From positions 11,087,862 to 11,151,861 of the forward strand of contig NC_091346.1 of NCBI RefSeq assembly GCF_038502225.1: a stretch of DNA of 64,000 bases, written 5' to 3'. The DNA comes from Cherax quadricarinatus (lineage: Eukaryota > Arthropoda > Malacostraca > Decapoda > Parastacidae). Each line of letters begins with the position of its first letter. Positions within the stretch are counted from its first letter, which is position 1. A program made the position numbers and the translations under genes. Shown here piece after piece: positions 30,606 to 39,624 of the stretch. The notes under the pieces are model-generated. The model was not told where the DNA came from and ran no database searches. It was given only the letters and a program-made list of their open reading frames with translations.

Positions 30606-33012
30606 CTCCCCAACATTCTCCACCTGACTCTCCACCCTATATACACGCATGTACTTTCTGCTCAGGAAACTTGGACCCTCTCATCATCACATATTTGGCT
30701 TCACCAAAGGAGTGGGTACAGCAGAGTGCATAACCACTCTACTAAGCCAGATTGCTGACAGTAACAAAAAACCTAGTATTGTCATCTACCTCGACCTTGA
30801 AAAGGCATTTGAGCTAGCCAGCCCCACAGCAATTCTGGCAATACTAGCTCGGAAGGGAATCAAAGGACGCCTCCTGGCCTGGATAGAGTCCTACCTTAGG
30901 GGCAGGCAGGCCTGTGTCAGCTTTCAGGGACACTACTCTTCCTTTAAATCCCTGGAAAACGGTACACCACAAGGAGGTGTGCTCAGTCCTACCCTGTTTA
31001 ACTTCCTTATGCAGGAACTTGTGAGCCTTCCTTTTCATAGTGGTACACAGCTACTCAGCTATGCTGATGATCTTGCACTCGTAGTGAATGGGAAAGGCAA
31101 TTTAGAACGACAGGCTCAGAGAGCTTTGGACCTAATTACGCAGTCTTGCAAGGAACTAGGCCTCAAGATCTCGGCCGAGAAATCTCTTGCAATGATGTTC
31201 AAGGGACCAGATCCTGTGAATAGATTACGTATTCAGGATATAGAACTTGAGTGGACAGGCTCCTACCTGTACTTGGGAATCTACATTGATAAAAAGCTAA
31301 CCTTTCAGAAACAGGCCGAGTATGTCAGGTCACGTGCTCTTCTCAGACTCAACGCCATGAGAGCCATGACGAGGCACCGTGCAGGGGCAAGCAAAGATGT
31401 ACTTCGCTTGTACTATATACAAGCTATACGCTCGCTCATTGACTACGGTGCACCGGCTTTAGCTCATCTCTTCCCGCAGAGCAGGCAAAGAGTGGAGGTC
31501 GTACAAAATCAGGCGATAAGAACTATGCTTGGGGCCCCCATCTGGACCAACACAGTATGTCTCAGATCTGAGGCCCGGCTTCCTTCCTTGGCTGACAGAG
31601 TAAGATACATAAACGCCTGCAAAGTGGCCACGATTCTGCACAGGCAGCAAGGTACCCCACTAAGGAGACGGATATTGACAACCATGTCACAAGATCCCAC
31701 ACTCTTCACGGACTACTCCTGGATTCGTTCGTTTTGTGCTGCTGGGCGGAAGCTGCTGCCTATACAACTACTCCTTGAGAAGAGTTGTGACCTTCCTGTT
31801 GCTGGGTGCCATCCACCACCTCCCTGGCTCCCAGATCCAGCCGATGTTTGCATCATGCAGCTACCCATCTCTAAGCGTCTCTGCAGTCAAGACACTCTCA
31901 GCAATCATGCTGAGACAAGCATGGCACTGGCAGAGGGAGGCACATGTGCAGTGTATTTCATAGATGGTTCTGTCGACCCTGACAGGAAGAGAGCAGCAGC
32001 TGGACTGTACCACAATGGTCACACACAAGGCTGGCGACTCCCTGACCACTGCACGATCCTTCAAGCTGAGTTGGTGGCGATTCAGCAGGCATTGTCACAT
32101 GCCCTACGACATCGACTCCGACCTGTCATACATGTTGATTCCACGTCTGCAATTAATGCCCTCTCCCATCCTCAACCACAGGACAATGTTCACCTCATCA
32201 CATCGATCCTGAGCATAATGACAGCCTTAGAAGTTCAGGGTAACAGATCGACATTGAACTGGATCCCCAGCCATGCTTGCATCCGGGGAAATGAGGTGGC
32301 AGATGATGCAGCCAAGGCAGCAACAGACTATCCACATGTTGGGATTACTGTCCCAATCAGCCTACGACAGACCAAACTGATGGCTGCCAGAGCCATGAAA
32401 CTTATGGGGGAGGTGTTAGGTGATACCCCATCTCAACAGTGGTACCGAGCAGCGACTCAGGGAGAACCCCCTCCATATGATAGAAGCTGGTCCAGAGCGC
32501 AGTGTACCGCCATCCATCGGCTTCGTTTGGGCTTTCCCACAGCCAAGATGATGGTAGACAAGGCTGAGGAGGAGATGTGCCAGTACTGTCAGCACGTTGT
32601 CCAGCGGCCCCTAACACACTATCTTCTGGAGTGCGAAGTTACTGAGACGCTCCGCAGGCAACTAGGAGTGATATTCCCTCCCGAAGAGGACCCAGAGATG
32701 ACTGCGGCCACACTAGTGTACCATGGAGTCAACGAACCAGACAAGCTGTTACCTGTGATAACGACATATCCTCCTCCTCGCTAGTATCCACAGTTAGGAG
32801 TACATACGGTGTTGTCGCTTATGAGATGCACCAGTTGAACTGACCAGAAGAGTGCTTGAACAGCATATGTCGCATCATTGTAGAAACCTTTCTCCCTCGG
32901 GAGCCAGAGACGGGTCATCGCAAGATTGAGACCCGTGCCAGGACTACGGTCTTGGCGAACATTATACATACACACATGCTCAGGTAGATCTGTTTGTAGT
33001 TTGATAAAGTCC
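30606..33012 (+). mobile_element. 5'-truncated I-like LINE 'F' with RNase H
   Basis: It begins inside the RT fingers right after the foldback and runs through an open 711-codon frame into a 3' UTR ending near GAACATTATACATAC. A second copy of that 3' UTR is at 34736-34905. Endonuclease and ORF1 are absent, as in a LINE copy truncated during insertion. Confidence 0.8.
30649..32784 (+). CDS. LINE F ORF2 C-terminal portion: RT + RNase H + zinc-finger-like end
   Basis: 711 codons without a stop. RT motifs: IFGFTKGVGTAEC (about 20-32), IVIYLDLEKAFELA (46-59, catalytic D), NGTPQGGVLSPTLFNF (near 106-121), LLSYADDLALV (YADD near 140). RNase H (about 435-560): FIDGSVDPDRKRAAAG (D), ILQAELVAIQQAL (E), VIHVDSTSAINAL (D), NWIPSHACIRGNEVADDAAK (H/N and D), so all four acidic residues are present. 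The C-terminus has CQYCQHVV then HYLLEC, a CCHC-like finger. RNase H downstream of RT points to the I/LOA/R1-like superfamily. The ATG is only the first in-frame one; the true N-terminus has been lost. Confidence 0.88.
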   Translation: MYFLLRKLGPSHHHIFGFTKGVGTAECITTLLSQIADSNKKPSIVIYLDLEKAFELASPTAILAILARKGIKGRLLAWIESYLRGRQACVSFQGHYSSFKSLENGTPQGGVLSPTLFNFLMQELVSLPFHSGTQLLSYADDLALVVNGKGNLERQAQRALDLITQSCKELGLKISAEKSLAMMFKGPDPVNRLRIQDIELEWTGSYLYLGIYIDKKLTFQKQAEYVRSRALLRLNAMRAMTRHRAGASKDVLRLYYIQAIRSLIDYGAPALAHLFPQSRQRVEVVQNQAIRTMLGAPIWTNTVCLRSEARLPSLADRVRYINACKVATILHRQQGTPLRRRILTTMSQDPTLFTDYSWIRSFCAAGRKLLPIQLLLEKSCDLPVAGCHPPPPWLPDPADVCIMQLPISKRLCSQDTLSNHAETSMALAEGGTCAVYFIDGSVDPDRKRAAAGLYHNGHTQGWRLPDHCTILQAELVAIQQALSHALRHRLRPVIHVDSTSAINALSHPQPQDNVHLITSILSIMTALEVQGNRSTLNWIPSHACIRGNEVADDAAKAATDYPHVGITVPISLRQTKLMAARAMKLMGEVLGDTPSQQWYRAATQGEPPPYDRSWSRAQCTAIHRLRLGFPTAKMMVDKAEEEMCQYCQHVVQRPLTHYLLECEVTETLRRQLGVIFPPEEDPEMTAATLVYHGVNEPDKLLPVITTYPPPR

Positions 33013-33040
33013 ACTTTGTGGGCAAAACGTAGTCAAAAGG
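32993..33040 (+). ncRNA. Degenerate hammerhead-like relic
   Basis: TTTGATAAAG, hairpin CCAC-TTT-GTGG, GCAAAACGTAGTC. The layout equals the intact motifs, but the core is TTGATAA and GAAA reads CAAA. It precedes the Penelope element at 33204. Confidence 0.3.
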
Positions 33041-33412
33041 GATCCCATTATACTGCATTTGTGTTTATTCTTCAATCGTGTCGGTATTGTGTACCATTTA
33101 TAAACGAGTATATAAGGTGACGAAAATTCATATTTTTTTGTATATCCATTTGCAGAGTTTAAATACCGTCTTGTTTTTAAAGTTGAAGTAATAACTTCTA
33201 CCTCACAAATAACCCGCACATAGGAGAGAGGAGCTGACGACGACCTTTTGGTCTGACTTGGACCATTTACAAAGTCACACTAGCAAAGAGGAGAGAAGGA
33301 GGGAGTATATGTAGGCCAGCAGACAGAGACGAGACAAGAGAGGTAGTGGGAAAGGAAGAGAGGTAATGTAAAGTAAAAGGACACAAGTGCAACTAATGTG
33401 ACACTTTATTGT

Positions 33413-33447
33413 GGCAACGTTTCGCTCTCCAGGAGCTTTGTCAAGCC
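33413..33447 (-). ncRNA. Variant hammerhead-like stem next to a GATATC palindrome centre
   Basis: On the minus strand helix I GGC/GCC, helix II GCTC…GAGAGC, GAAA and ACGT are retained, while the core reads TTGACAAA. The sequence then folds back around GATATC. The stems are maintained but the core is not canonical. Confidence 0.4.
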
Positions 33448-33489
33448 GATATCGGCTTGACAAAGCTCCAGGTTTTGCTTTTTCCGTGT

Positions 33490-34200
33490 TTCACAGTGGC
33501 ATGTACATTCACTACTTTTCTTATCATGCTTCCTCTGTCACGAAAAGTGTTCTCATCTCCCTCTTTCTCCGTGCTCTCCACATTCGTAAGCCTTAGTTCC
33601 TTGAATCAGAAATTTCCACTCTTCGTAATTCATTCTCCCGTCTTGGCTACTCTTCCCATTTCATAAACTCTGCCTTCTCACGTGCTAAACGGACTTTCAT
33701 CTCTCCCAATCTCTCTACTCCTGGGAACTCTCCTGTCCTCTGCCTTCCCTACATTTCCGGTCTTTCTAATCTCAACAACTGTCTCCGTTCCCTAGACATC
33801 AAACTTACTTGTCGCCAGACTAACACTCTTCGCACTAATCTCTTTCATACCTCTCCTCCCTCTATAGATGCTCCTGGTGTCTACTTTATTTCTTGTTCAT
33901 CTTGTCTTCTTCAATAATTTGGAGAAACTGGTCGATCTCTTTCTGACAGACTTAGGGAGCACAAAAGTAGTGTTAGGCTTGCCGACACTAACAATGCTCT
34001 TTTCTGTCATGTCAGAGATCACAGTCATCATATTGACTAGGCTTCTGCTAAACCGTCTACCCTACTTCTAACTCTCACAGTCGCCGTCTAGTTGAATCCT
34101 CCCTTATACACAACTTTCCCTGTAAGAATCTTAGTCCTGGCTTTGTCTCTGTAGATGCCTTTCTTTCCCATTACATTGTAAAACGCTCCAAACTTCAGAA
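33490..34200 (+). pseudogene. Penelope RT end + GIY-YIG endonuclease relic
   Basis: Reads LISLFLRALHIRKP, then FLESEISTLRNSFSRLGYSS and FINSAFSRAKRTF (33570-33690), LDIKLTCRQTNTLRTNL (33795-33850), then APGVYFISCSSC (33868-33905; GVYFI matches the GVY part of GIY) and FGETGRSLSDRLREHKSSVR (33925-33985; G-E-T-G-R-x-L-x-x-R-x-x-E-H is the nuclease core), with NALFCHVRDHSHHID (33990-34035). An indel near 33917 and internal stops break it. The homologous part on the minus strand is at 53460-53990. Confidence 0.8.
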
Positions 34201-34349
34201 CACCCGTGACTTAACCTGATTCTTTTTTCCCCTTCTTCCTCTTCCACTTTCCTCCTTCCTCTTTCTCCTTCTAGTTTCCTTTCTTCTGCCTTGGGTGTTT
34301 GATCCATTATTATTTCCCCCCTCCCCCTCTGTTTTCTTGTTCCTACTCT

Positions 34350-34445
34350 TTGTGGGCCCCTAGCTCCCTTGTGGGCCCCTAGCTTCATTGTGGGTCCCTA
34401 GCTCCATTGTGGGCCTCTAGCTCCCTTGTGGGCCCCTAGCTCCCT
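34350..34445 (+). repeat. 19-bp minisatellite, five copies
   Basis: The unit TTGTGGGCCCCTAGCTCCC is repeated five times with point changes, inside the Penelope-like element's 3' untranslated part. Confidence 0.9.
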
Positions 34446-34506
34446 TGCAGTGCTCCTCTTTCTTAGTCTTTGACTGACTCCACTACTCTACTACAACAAC
34501 AACAAC

Positions 34507-34507
34507 A

Positions 34508-34553
<46 letters not shown>
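34507..34553. repeat. (CTA)n microsatellite
   Basis: About 15 CTA units preceded by CAA units. The mirror CTA/TAG microsatellites inside the palindrome 16638-17144 suggest this is a normal component of these ends. Confidence 0.9.
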
Positions 34554-34554
<1 letters not shown>

Positions 34555-34735
34555 CTCTACCACTACCTCTCTTCTTCCTTTCCTACTACCTCTCTTGTCC
34601 CGTCCCTGTCTGCTGGCCTATATATACTCCCTCAGGAGTGCATGTATGCATATGCATATCTCTGAATATATATACGTACGTGTATAATGCATCCAGCATG
34701 TACATGTATATGATCCAATGTTCATATTACAGACG

Positions 34736-34905
34736 GCGTTGTCGCTTATGAGACGCACCAGATGAACTGTCCATTACATTGCTTGAGCAGCATACGTTGC
34801 AACATTGCAGAACCATTTCTCCTTCGGGAGGCAGAGACGGGTCATTGCAAGATTAAGACCCGTGCCAGGACCCCGGTCTTGGAGAACATTATACATACTT
34901 CCTTT
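34736..34905 (+). mobile_element. LINE F 3' UTR stub (or a SINE sharing the LINE F tail)
   Basis: GGCGTTGTCGCTTATGAGAC through GAACATTATACATAC aligns with the 3' UTR of LINE F at 32810-32972 almost base by base. It contains no coding sequence. It is either an extremely 5'-truncated copy or a short element using the LINE F tail. Confidence 0.75.
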
Positions 34906-35239
34906 TTGTTAGTGTGACTTTGTAAATGGTCTGGGTCGGACCGATAAGTCGTCGTAAGCTTCTCTTTTCCATGTGAGTGTTACTTGTGTATTGTTCCAGT
35001 CACGATGTTATTTAATTTCTACCTTATGTGTTCTGAATGAGCTCTGTAGAGTATTAATTACTGTGTTCTCCATACACACTTGACAATACATAAATATCGT
35101 CGTGAATTTCAGTCTTAGAATAAATATTTTAGAGACAATACTTTATGTATCTCATTACTAGGACTAGATTCACGAGGCCAGGAGCTGAGTCTCGACCCTT
35201 GCAACTACAATTAGGTGAGTTAGGTGAGTACATTATTAC

Positions 35240-35335
35240 AAACAAACCATACCACGGGTGGGGTTAGAACCCGCGTCGGTCTGGAGTTTTATGACTCTCT
35301 GATTGCTGGTTCTAACCCCGCCAGTGGTATGGCTT
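35240..35335. repeat. Inverted pair of tRNA-like SINE heads
   Basis: ACCATACCACGGGTGGGGTTAG (start) and its approximate reverse complement at 35310-35335 (CTAACCCCGCCAGTGGTATGG) flank a short loop. The T-arm-like GGTTCTAACCC and GGTTAGAACCC are visible. Related to 7079-7130. The 200 bp before it (35025-35240) show nothing beyond a short GGTGAGT-rich repeat. Confidence 0.5.
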
Positions 35336-35541
35336 GTTACTAGGACTAGCTCGGTATCTGAATTTCTAAATGCAGGAGGCGCTTATATCGAAGACGCGGG
35401 TGTCAGCGAGCTCTTTCACCGAACTAAAGGTAAAACCGAATTAACGTTGTGTGTACAGGGTATGTGATACAGGTGGTTTCGAAAATCGACAAGTTGAAGA
35501 ATGAGACACATGTGCAACATTTGAGATTTTTTACTGAGGAA

Positions 35542-35569
35542 ACGTTTCGCCAGCCAGTGGCTTCATCAG
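35542..35569 (-). ncRNA. Minimal hammerhead ribozyme motif
   Basis: Minus strand: CTGATGA, A, hairpin GCCA-CTGGC-TGGC, GAAA, ACGT. The loop differs from the main family while the stem pairs. Helix I is GGA/TCC. Confidence 0.7.
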
Positions 35570-35699
35570 TCCATCACAGAGAAGAAAGGTGAAAGAAGAG
35601 GAGGAGTTTGAGGTACTCAGTCCCTCAGCCTGGAGTCTGCATACTGAGGGACCAAATACCTCAAATTCCTCTTCTTCCATTGCTCTTCTTCGTATTTGA

Positions 35700-35727
35700 C
35701 TGATGAAGTCACTGGTTGGCGAAACGT
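35700..35727 (+). ncRNA. Minimal hammerhead ribozyme motif, weakened stem
   Basis: CTGATGA, A, GTCA…TGGC (one G-U pair), GAAA, ACGT. Helix I 5' strand reads TGA rather than GGA and the 3' strand is TTT, so it is probably less able to fold. Confidence 0.55.
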
Positions 35728-35940
35728 TTTTCATTAAAGATTACCAAATATTGCAAAACCCCATCATTATCATCATTATTATCAAATCATCATCATATCA
35801 TCTTCTCACAATACAATAGTCTGTGATAATAACTGACCATAATTGTCATTCAGAGTCAGGTGGGACCTACTGCCGGTTCCTACATCGTTACCAGTTTAAT
35901 TTCCGCAGCCCAGAGGCACACAGATAAGGCAAGGAAGAAA

Positions 35941-36090
35941 GTAGGAGGGGAAGGTGAAGGTGAGTAGGAGGGGAAGGTGAAGGTGAGTAGGAGGGGAAGG
36001 TGAAGGTGAGTAGGAGGGGAAGGTGAAGGTGAGTAGGAGGGGAAGGTGAAGGTGAGTAGGAGGGGAAGGTGAAGGTGAGTAGGAGGGGAA
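35941..36090 (+). repeat. 24-bp GA-rich minisatellite, about six copies
   Basis: Unit GTAGGAGGGGAAGGTGAAGGTGAG written as GTAGGAGGGG + AAGGTGAAGGTGAG. It has a purine-rich strand bias with no interruptions. Serine/proline-rich frames across it are artefacts of the repeat. Confidence 0.95.
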
Positions 36091-36407
36091 GAAGGAGAGT
36101 TTGAGGGAAAGGAGAGATGTAATAAGTACAAAAAGAGAAAAGGAATAAGGGGAACGAAAAGAAGAAATGGAAAGATTGTGTAATATGACAGCCCATCCTC
36201 TTATACACAGGCATAATTTCACTCTTGTAAACAAAAATCGAATGGAAGACTGATGAAGAAAGTGTAAAGGTGCGTAAAAGTTTACAAAATATTTTAAATA
36301 AGATAGCGTTGTAGTGTGTGACATAAGTCTGTAATGTATTGAAATAGCGCTGATAATATTAAGCAAGTCTGAAGAGGAACTCATTAGTCATCATATTGAA
36401 TCAAATA

Positions 36408-36420
36408 TCCCCCCCCCCCC
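36408..36420 (+). repeat. Poly(C) tract
   Basis: A run of C followed by CCC/CCCC-AAAAAA. Otherwise 36091-36530 contains no recognisable feature. Confidence 0.85.
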
Positions 36421-36581
36421 TCAACCCCCCAAAAAAATAATCGGCAGAATGTTAAATTAAAACATACACAACCCAAATTTAATTCTTTCAATAAGAAATA
36501 GCGGACTTGAAGCTAAAATGTGAATACCTGGAGTTGAAGATTGAGACACTTATGCAGCATATGGGAATCTTTATTCAGGAA

Positions 36582-36609
36582 ACGTTTCGCCACACAGTGG
36601 CTTCATCAG
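36582..36609 (-). ncRNA. Minimal hammerhead ribozyme motif, ACGT type
   Basis: All core parts present on the minus strand: CTGATGA, A, GCCAC-TGT-GTGGC, GAAA, ACGT; helix I GGA/TCC. Confidence 0.75.
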
Positions 36610-36821
36610 TCCAATACAAAGAGGAAGGCGTAAGGAGAGGTGGAGTATGATGTAATCAGTCCCTCAGCCTGGAGTCGATGTGTTCAGTCCATCATTCTTG
36701 TAGAATGTACTTTGTAGAAGGTACTTTCTACAAGAATGATGGACTGAACACATCGACTCCAGGCTGAGGGACTGATTACCTCATACTCCACCTCTCCTTA
36801 CGCCTTCCTCTTTGTATTGGA

Positions 36822-36849
36822 CTGATGAAGCCACTGTGTGGCGAAACGT
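36822..36849 (+). ncRNA. Minimal hammerhead ribozyme motif, ACGT type
   Basis: Mirror of 36582-36609 in the right arm, with identical core, hairpin and helix I. Confidence 0.75.
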
Positions 36850-36934
36850 TTCCTGAATAAAGATTCCCATATGCTGCATAAGTGTCTCAATCTTCAACTT
36901 GTCGGTTTTTCAAACCATTCATCAATACATGGAG

Positions 36935-37610
36935 TGTTTGGTGGATTAATGTCCCGGCGGCCCAGTCCATGACCAGGTCTCATGGTGAATCAGGCCCTGC
37001 TCAACCAGGCTGTTACTACTGGGAGCAAATAAACGAACGAATGAACCACAACGCAGCTGGTCAGGTACTGGCAGCCAGGGGTCTATTGGTAATCCCCTTT
37101 ATGTATGCTGGGAGGCAGCTGAACAGTCTTGGGCCCTTGATATTTATTGTGTTGTCTCTTAGCAAAGTCATGGCTCCCCTACTTATCACTGAGGGAACGC
37201 TTCACCGCCTGCTGAGCCTTGCTTTCGTAAGGAGTGATTTCCGTGTGCAAATTTGGGAATACTCTCTCTAGGATTTTCCAAAATGTATATTATCATGCAT
37301 CTTTCTCGCATGCGTTCCAGGGAGTACATGTCAGTAATTTAAGTGTTTTATTGCACTTATACATGCAGCGAAAGTTCTCTGTATATTCTCCACGTCTGAA
37401 AATGGTCGTTAGTGTACAGCAATATTCTAGCCTAGAGAAAACAACAGATATGAAAACTCATCATGGGCTTGGCATCCCTAGTTTTGAAGGTTCTCATTAT
37501 CCATTCTATCATTTTCCTAGATGTGGTAGATATATTGCTGTGATCTTTGACAGTGAGATTCTCTGACATTGCCACTTCCAGGTCCTTCAATGTGAGGGAA
37601 AAGTTCATTA
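36935..37610 (-). mobile_element. LINE C 3' end, 5'-truncated
   Basis: It parallels 47755-48345 over its whole length (CAGGCTGTTACT, CAGGGGTCT, GTGATTTCCGTG, TCTAGGATTTTC, GCGTTCCAGGGAGTACATG, TTTTGAAGGTTCTCATTATC). It is the region behind the RT domain and contains no catalytic motif. Confidence 0.75.
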
Positions 37611-38430
37611 GACAGGAACCGTGAAAGTATGAATGAATGGTGGTAGTGGTAGTTTGCTGGACATTCTGCTTGTTTTGTTAGCTGGGTGCATCATTCCGGC
37701 TACCGCCCTCCCCTTCCATCTGCACACGGAGGGAGGCGACGAGTGTCCTTCCGACCGGTTGTTAGTCACTTGACTTTCGGCTCGAATCAAATCTGTAAGT
37801 ATTCATTCCACTCCTGTTTAATTTATTGTGTGTGTGGATTAACTTAATTTGGTTTGTTTAGATATGCTTCACTAATTCTTCCTGTCCTGATTTGGACTCA
37901 AGTAGTGTAAAGTCATCCTTTAACCCTCGCCATTTATTTCAAATGACCCTCGCCATTTATTTCAAAGGTCGTACACCTATCATGTGAGTGATTTCTAGAT
38001 TGGTGTGTAATATTGTGTTTATTTCAGCCTTAATTGTCGGCTCGGGTCATCCGACACAGGCGAGATAAGAATCTTAAATAGATCTTACATTCAGTCTTCC
38101 ATCTGTACCTACACTGGTCCCCTTCCACTCGTAGCTGACTCACAATCAGCTACACACCATTCTAGCAGCTGTTCCCCAGTTATAACTCCACCAACGTTCC
38201 ATGGTGGCTCTCTACTAGCTACACAACTGCTTCACAAGTGTTGTGGTGGTCAGAGGATCCCATTACCTGTGTTCCTCAGAATCTCTACTGGTGTTGGGGT
38301 CACTGTCTACTCAGTGTGTCAACAGTCAGGTCCACCTGTGACCCCTTCCCCCAGATTATCACCAACAACGGCTACGTGTCCAGAACACGACACGGCACCA
38401 TTCTTCACTACGTATTTGAATCACAAATTA
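37611..38430. other. Unassigned DNA
   Basis: No repeat or protein match recognised. A GTAAGT splice-donor-like site follows AATCT at about 37793 (plus strand), but there is no supporting exon pattern. Short direct repeat: CCCTCGCCATTTATTTCAAA at 37923 and 37947. Confidence 0.4.
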
Positions 38431-38436
38431 TATATA

Positions 38437-38639
38437 CAGTGGACCCCCGGTTAACGATATTTTTTCACTCCAGAAGTATGTTCAGGTGCCAGTACTGACC
38501 GAATTTGTTCCCATAAGGAATATTGTGAAGTAGATTAGTCCATTTCAGACCCCCAAACATACACGTACAAAGGCACTTACATAAATACACTTACATAATT
38601 GGTCGCATTCGGAGGTGATCGTTATGCGGGGGTCCACTG
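38437..38639. mobile_element. 203-bp MITE, Tc1/mariner-like
   Basis: The terminal inverted repeats are CAGTGGACCCCCGGTTAACG and, reversed at the other end, CAGTGGACCCCCGCATAACG. TA (within TATATA) flanks both sides. No coding sequence. A CAGTGG start with TA target duplication is the pattern of Tc1/mariner-derived MITEs. Confidence 0.85.
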
Positions 38640-38929
38640 TATATATATTTAACTTTTCATTGCTTCATGAAGGATTAATTTCATGTTTTAGTGTTTAATA
38701 TTCTTTACTAGCTTTACATATTATTAATAAAATTGTTTATCTGTCAGGAAAAGATACTCAAGATATTTCACAGATGCCAGTTTGAGTAATAATATATGCA
38801 CATTTCAGTTTACTTAACCTAAAACCAAGATAAAACTTCCATAGAGGAAAATACATCGGCACTAAAGGTTTAAAGCTTACCAGAACATGCATTCTCTAGT
38901 TACTGCACAGAGGTTATAAATGACCATAA

Positions 38930-39065
38930 TTTTTAAAGGGGTGGACCGGTAAGCCAGCGGAAGGCCTCGGTCAGATGACCAAAAGCTCCAAAGGCGGGTC
39001 ATCATCTGACTAAGACCCGCGTCAGGAAACATTTGTCCTGTTTCCTGACGAACCTTACCTAACCT
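38930..39065 (+). repeat. Probable dispersed repeat with internal hairpin
   Basis: GGTGGACCGGTAAGCCAGCG, then GTCAGATGACC…GGGTCATCATCTGAC form an imperfect hairpin, followed by a second one, TCAGGAAAC…GTTTCCTGA. I have no second copy here to set limits. 38640-38930 shows nothing recognisable. Confidence 0.4.
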
Positions 39066-39194
39066 ACTGCACAGAATCCATTTACACAATTCATTTACAC
39101 AGCCTAGACTCAAGAAACTCTTCATCCATTTTATGTAATGAGTCGGCCATTAAAGATTGTTGTTATTACAGTTATTTTCAGCGTTAAACTCTAG

Positions 39195-39420
39195 GGCACT
39201 CAGTTCATACAATGAGGTCCTGGGATCGATCCCCCGGTACGGCTGGGGAACATTAGGACAGGTTTGTCAATGACACCTGCTGTCCCTGTTCACTCATCAG
39301 TAAAATGGGTATCTGTTAGTTTACTTGTGTGGGTCGCATCCTGGGACGGAATTTACCTAATTTGCCCTAAATGCTCTGCATAATAAGCTCTGCATAAAAT
39401 TGGTCAGTTAACAAGAACTC
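39195..39420 (+). mobile_element. tRNA-derived SINE
   Basis: The head has GGGATCGATCCCCCGG (B-box-like), then ACCTGCTGTCC, AAAATGGGTATCTG and the family core GTGTGGGTCGCATCCTGGGA. Matches 54185-54490 in the same orientation and 222-492 in reverse. Confidence 0.75.
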
Positions 39421-39624
39421 ATTTAATATTAAATCCTTTCTAAAATTTTCTCTTATACGTCTAAGGATACATTTTTTTCATTTTTGTTAATGTAAAAATT
39501 AATAATTTTGTACCAAAAGAGCATTAGAAATCTTACCTAACCTTATTATAACTAGGGCAATTAATTTATCCTAATCATACTAAATTGAGGTATGCAAAGT
39601 GTATGCCACAATTTATTCGGCGTA

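Larger units (their letters stand above)
33204..35012 (+). mobile_element. Penelope-like element with inverted ends and a 12-bp target duplication
   Basis: The left end (33204-33290, CACAAATAACCCGCACATAG…) is the approximate reverse complement of the right end (34905-35000). TAACTTCTACCT (33192-33203) and TAATTTCTACCT (35013-35024) flank it with one mismatch. The interior carries a Penelope RT end and GIY-YIG region, a 19-bp minisatellite, a CTA array and a LINE F 3' stub. Coding parts are broken. Confidence 0.75.
35495..35760. mobile_element. Foldback with two opposed hammerhead motifs (third subfamily)
   Basis: The left arm (AATGAGACACATGTGCAACATTTG, 35500-35524) and the right end (AAGATTACCAAATATTGCAAAA) are imperfectly complementary. 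Each arm bears a ribozyme motif, and the spacer (TCAGTCCCTCAGCCTGGAGTC) is shared with 36660 and 63850. Confidence 0.7.
36533..36900. mobile_element. Near-perfect 368-bp palindrome with two hammerhead motifs
   Basis: Arms of about 180 bp (GAAGATTGAGACACTTATGC … and its mirror) meet around 36716 at TTCTACAAGAATG-type sequence. The same arm sequence is at 63726-64000. Flanking target repeats could not be established. LINE C lies immediately right. Confidence 0.9.

Noticed and set aside
35880..36384. Ser/Pro/Thr-rich repetitive frames
   Set aside because: Readings of the 24-bp minisatellite in all three minus-strand frames.
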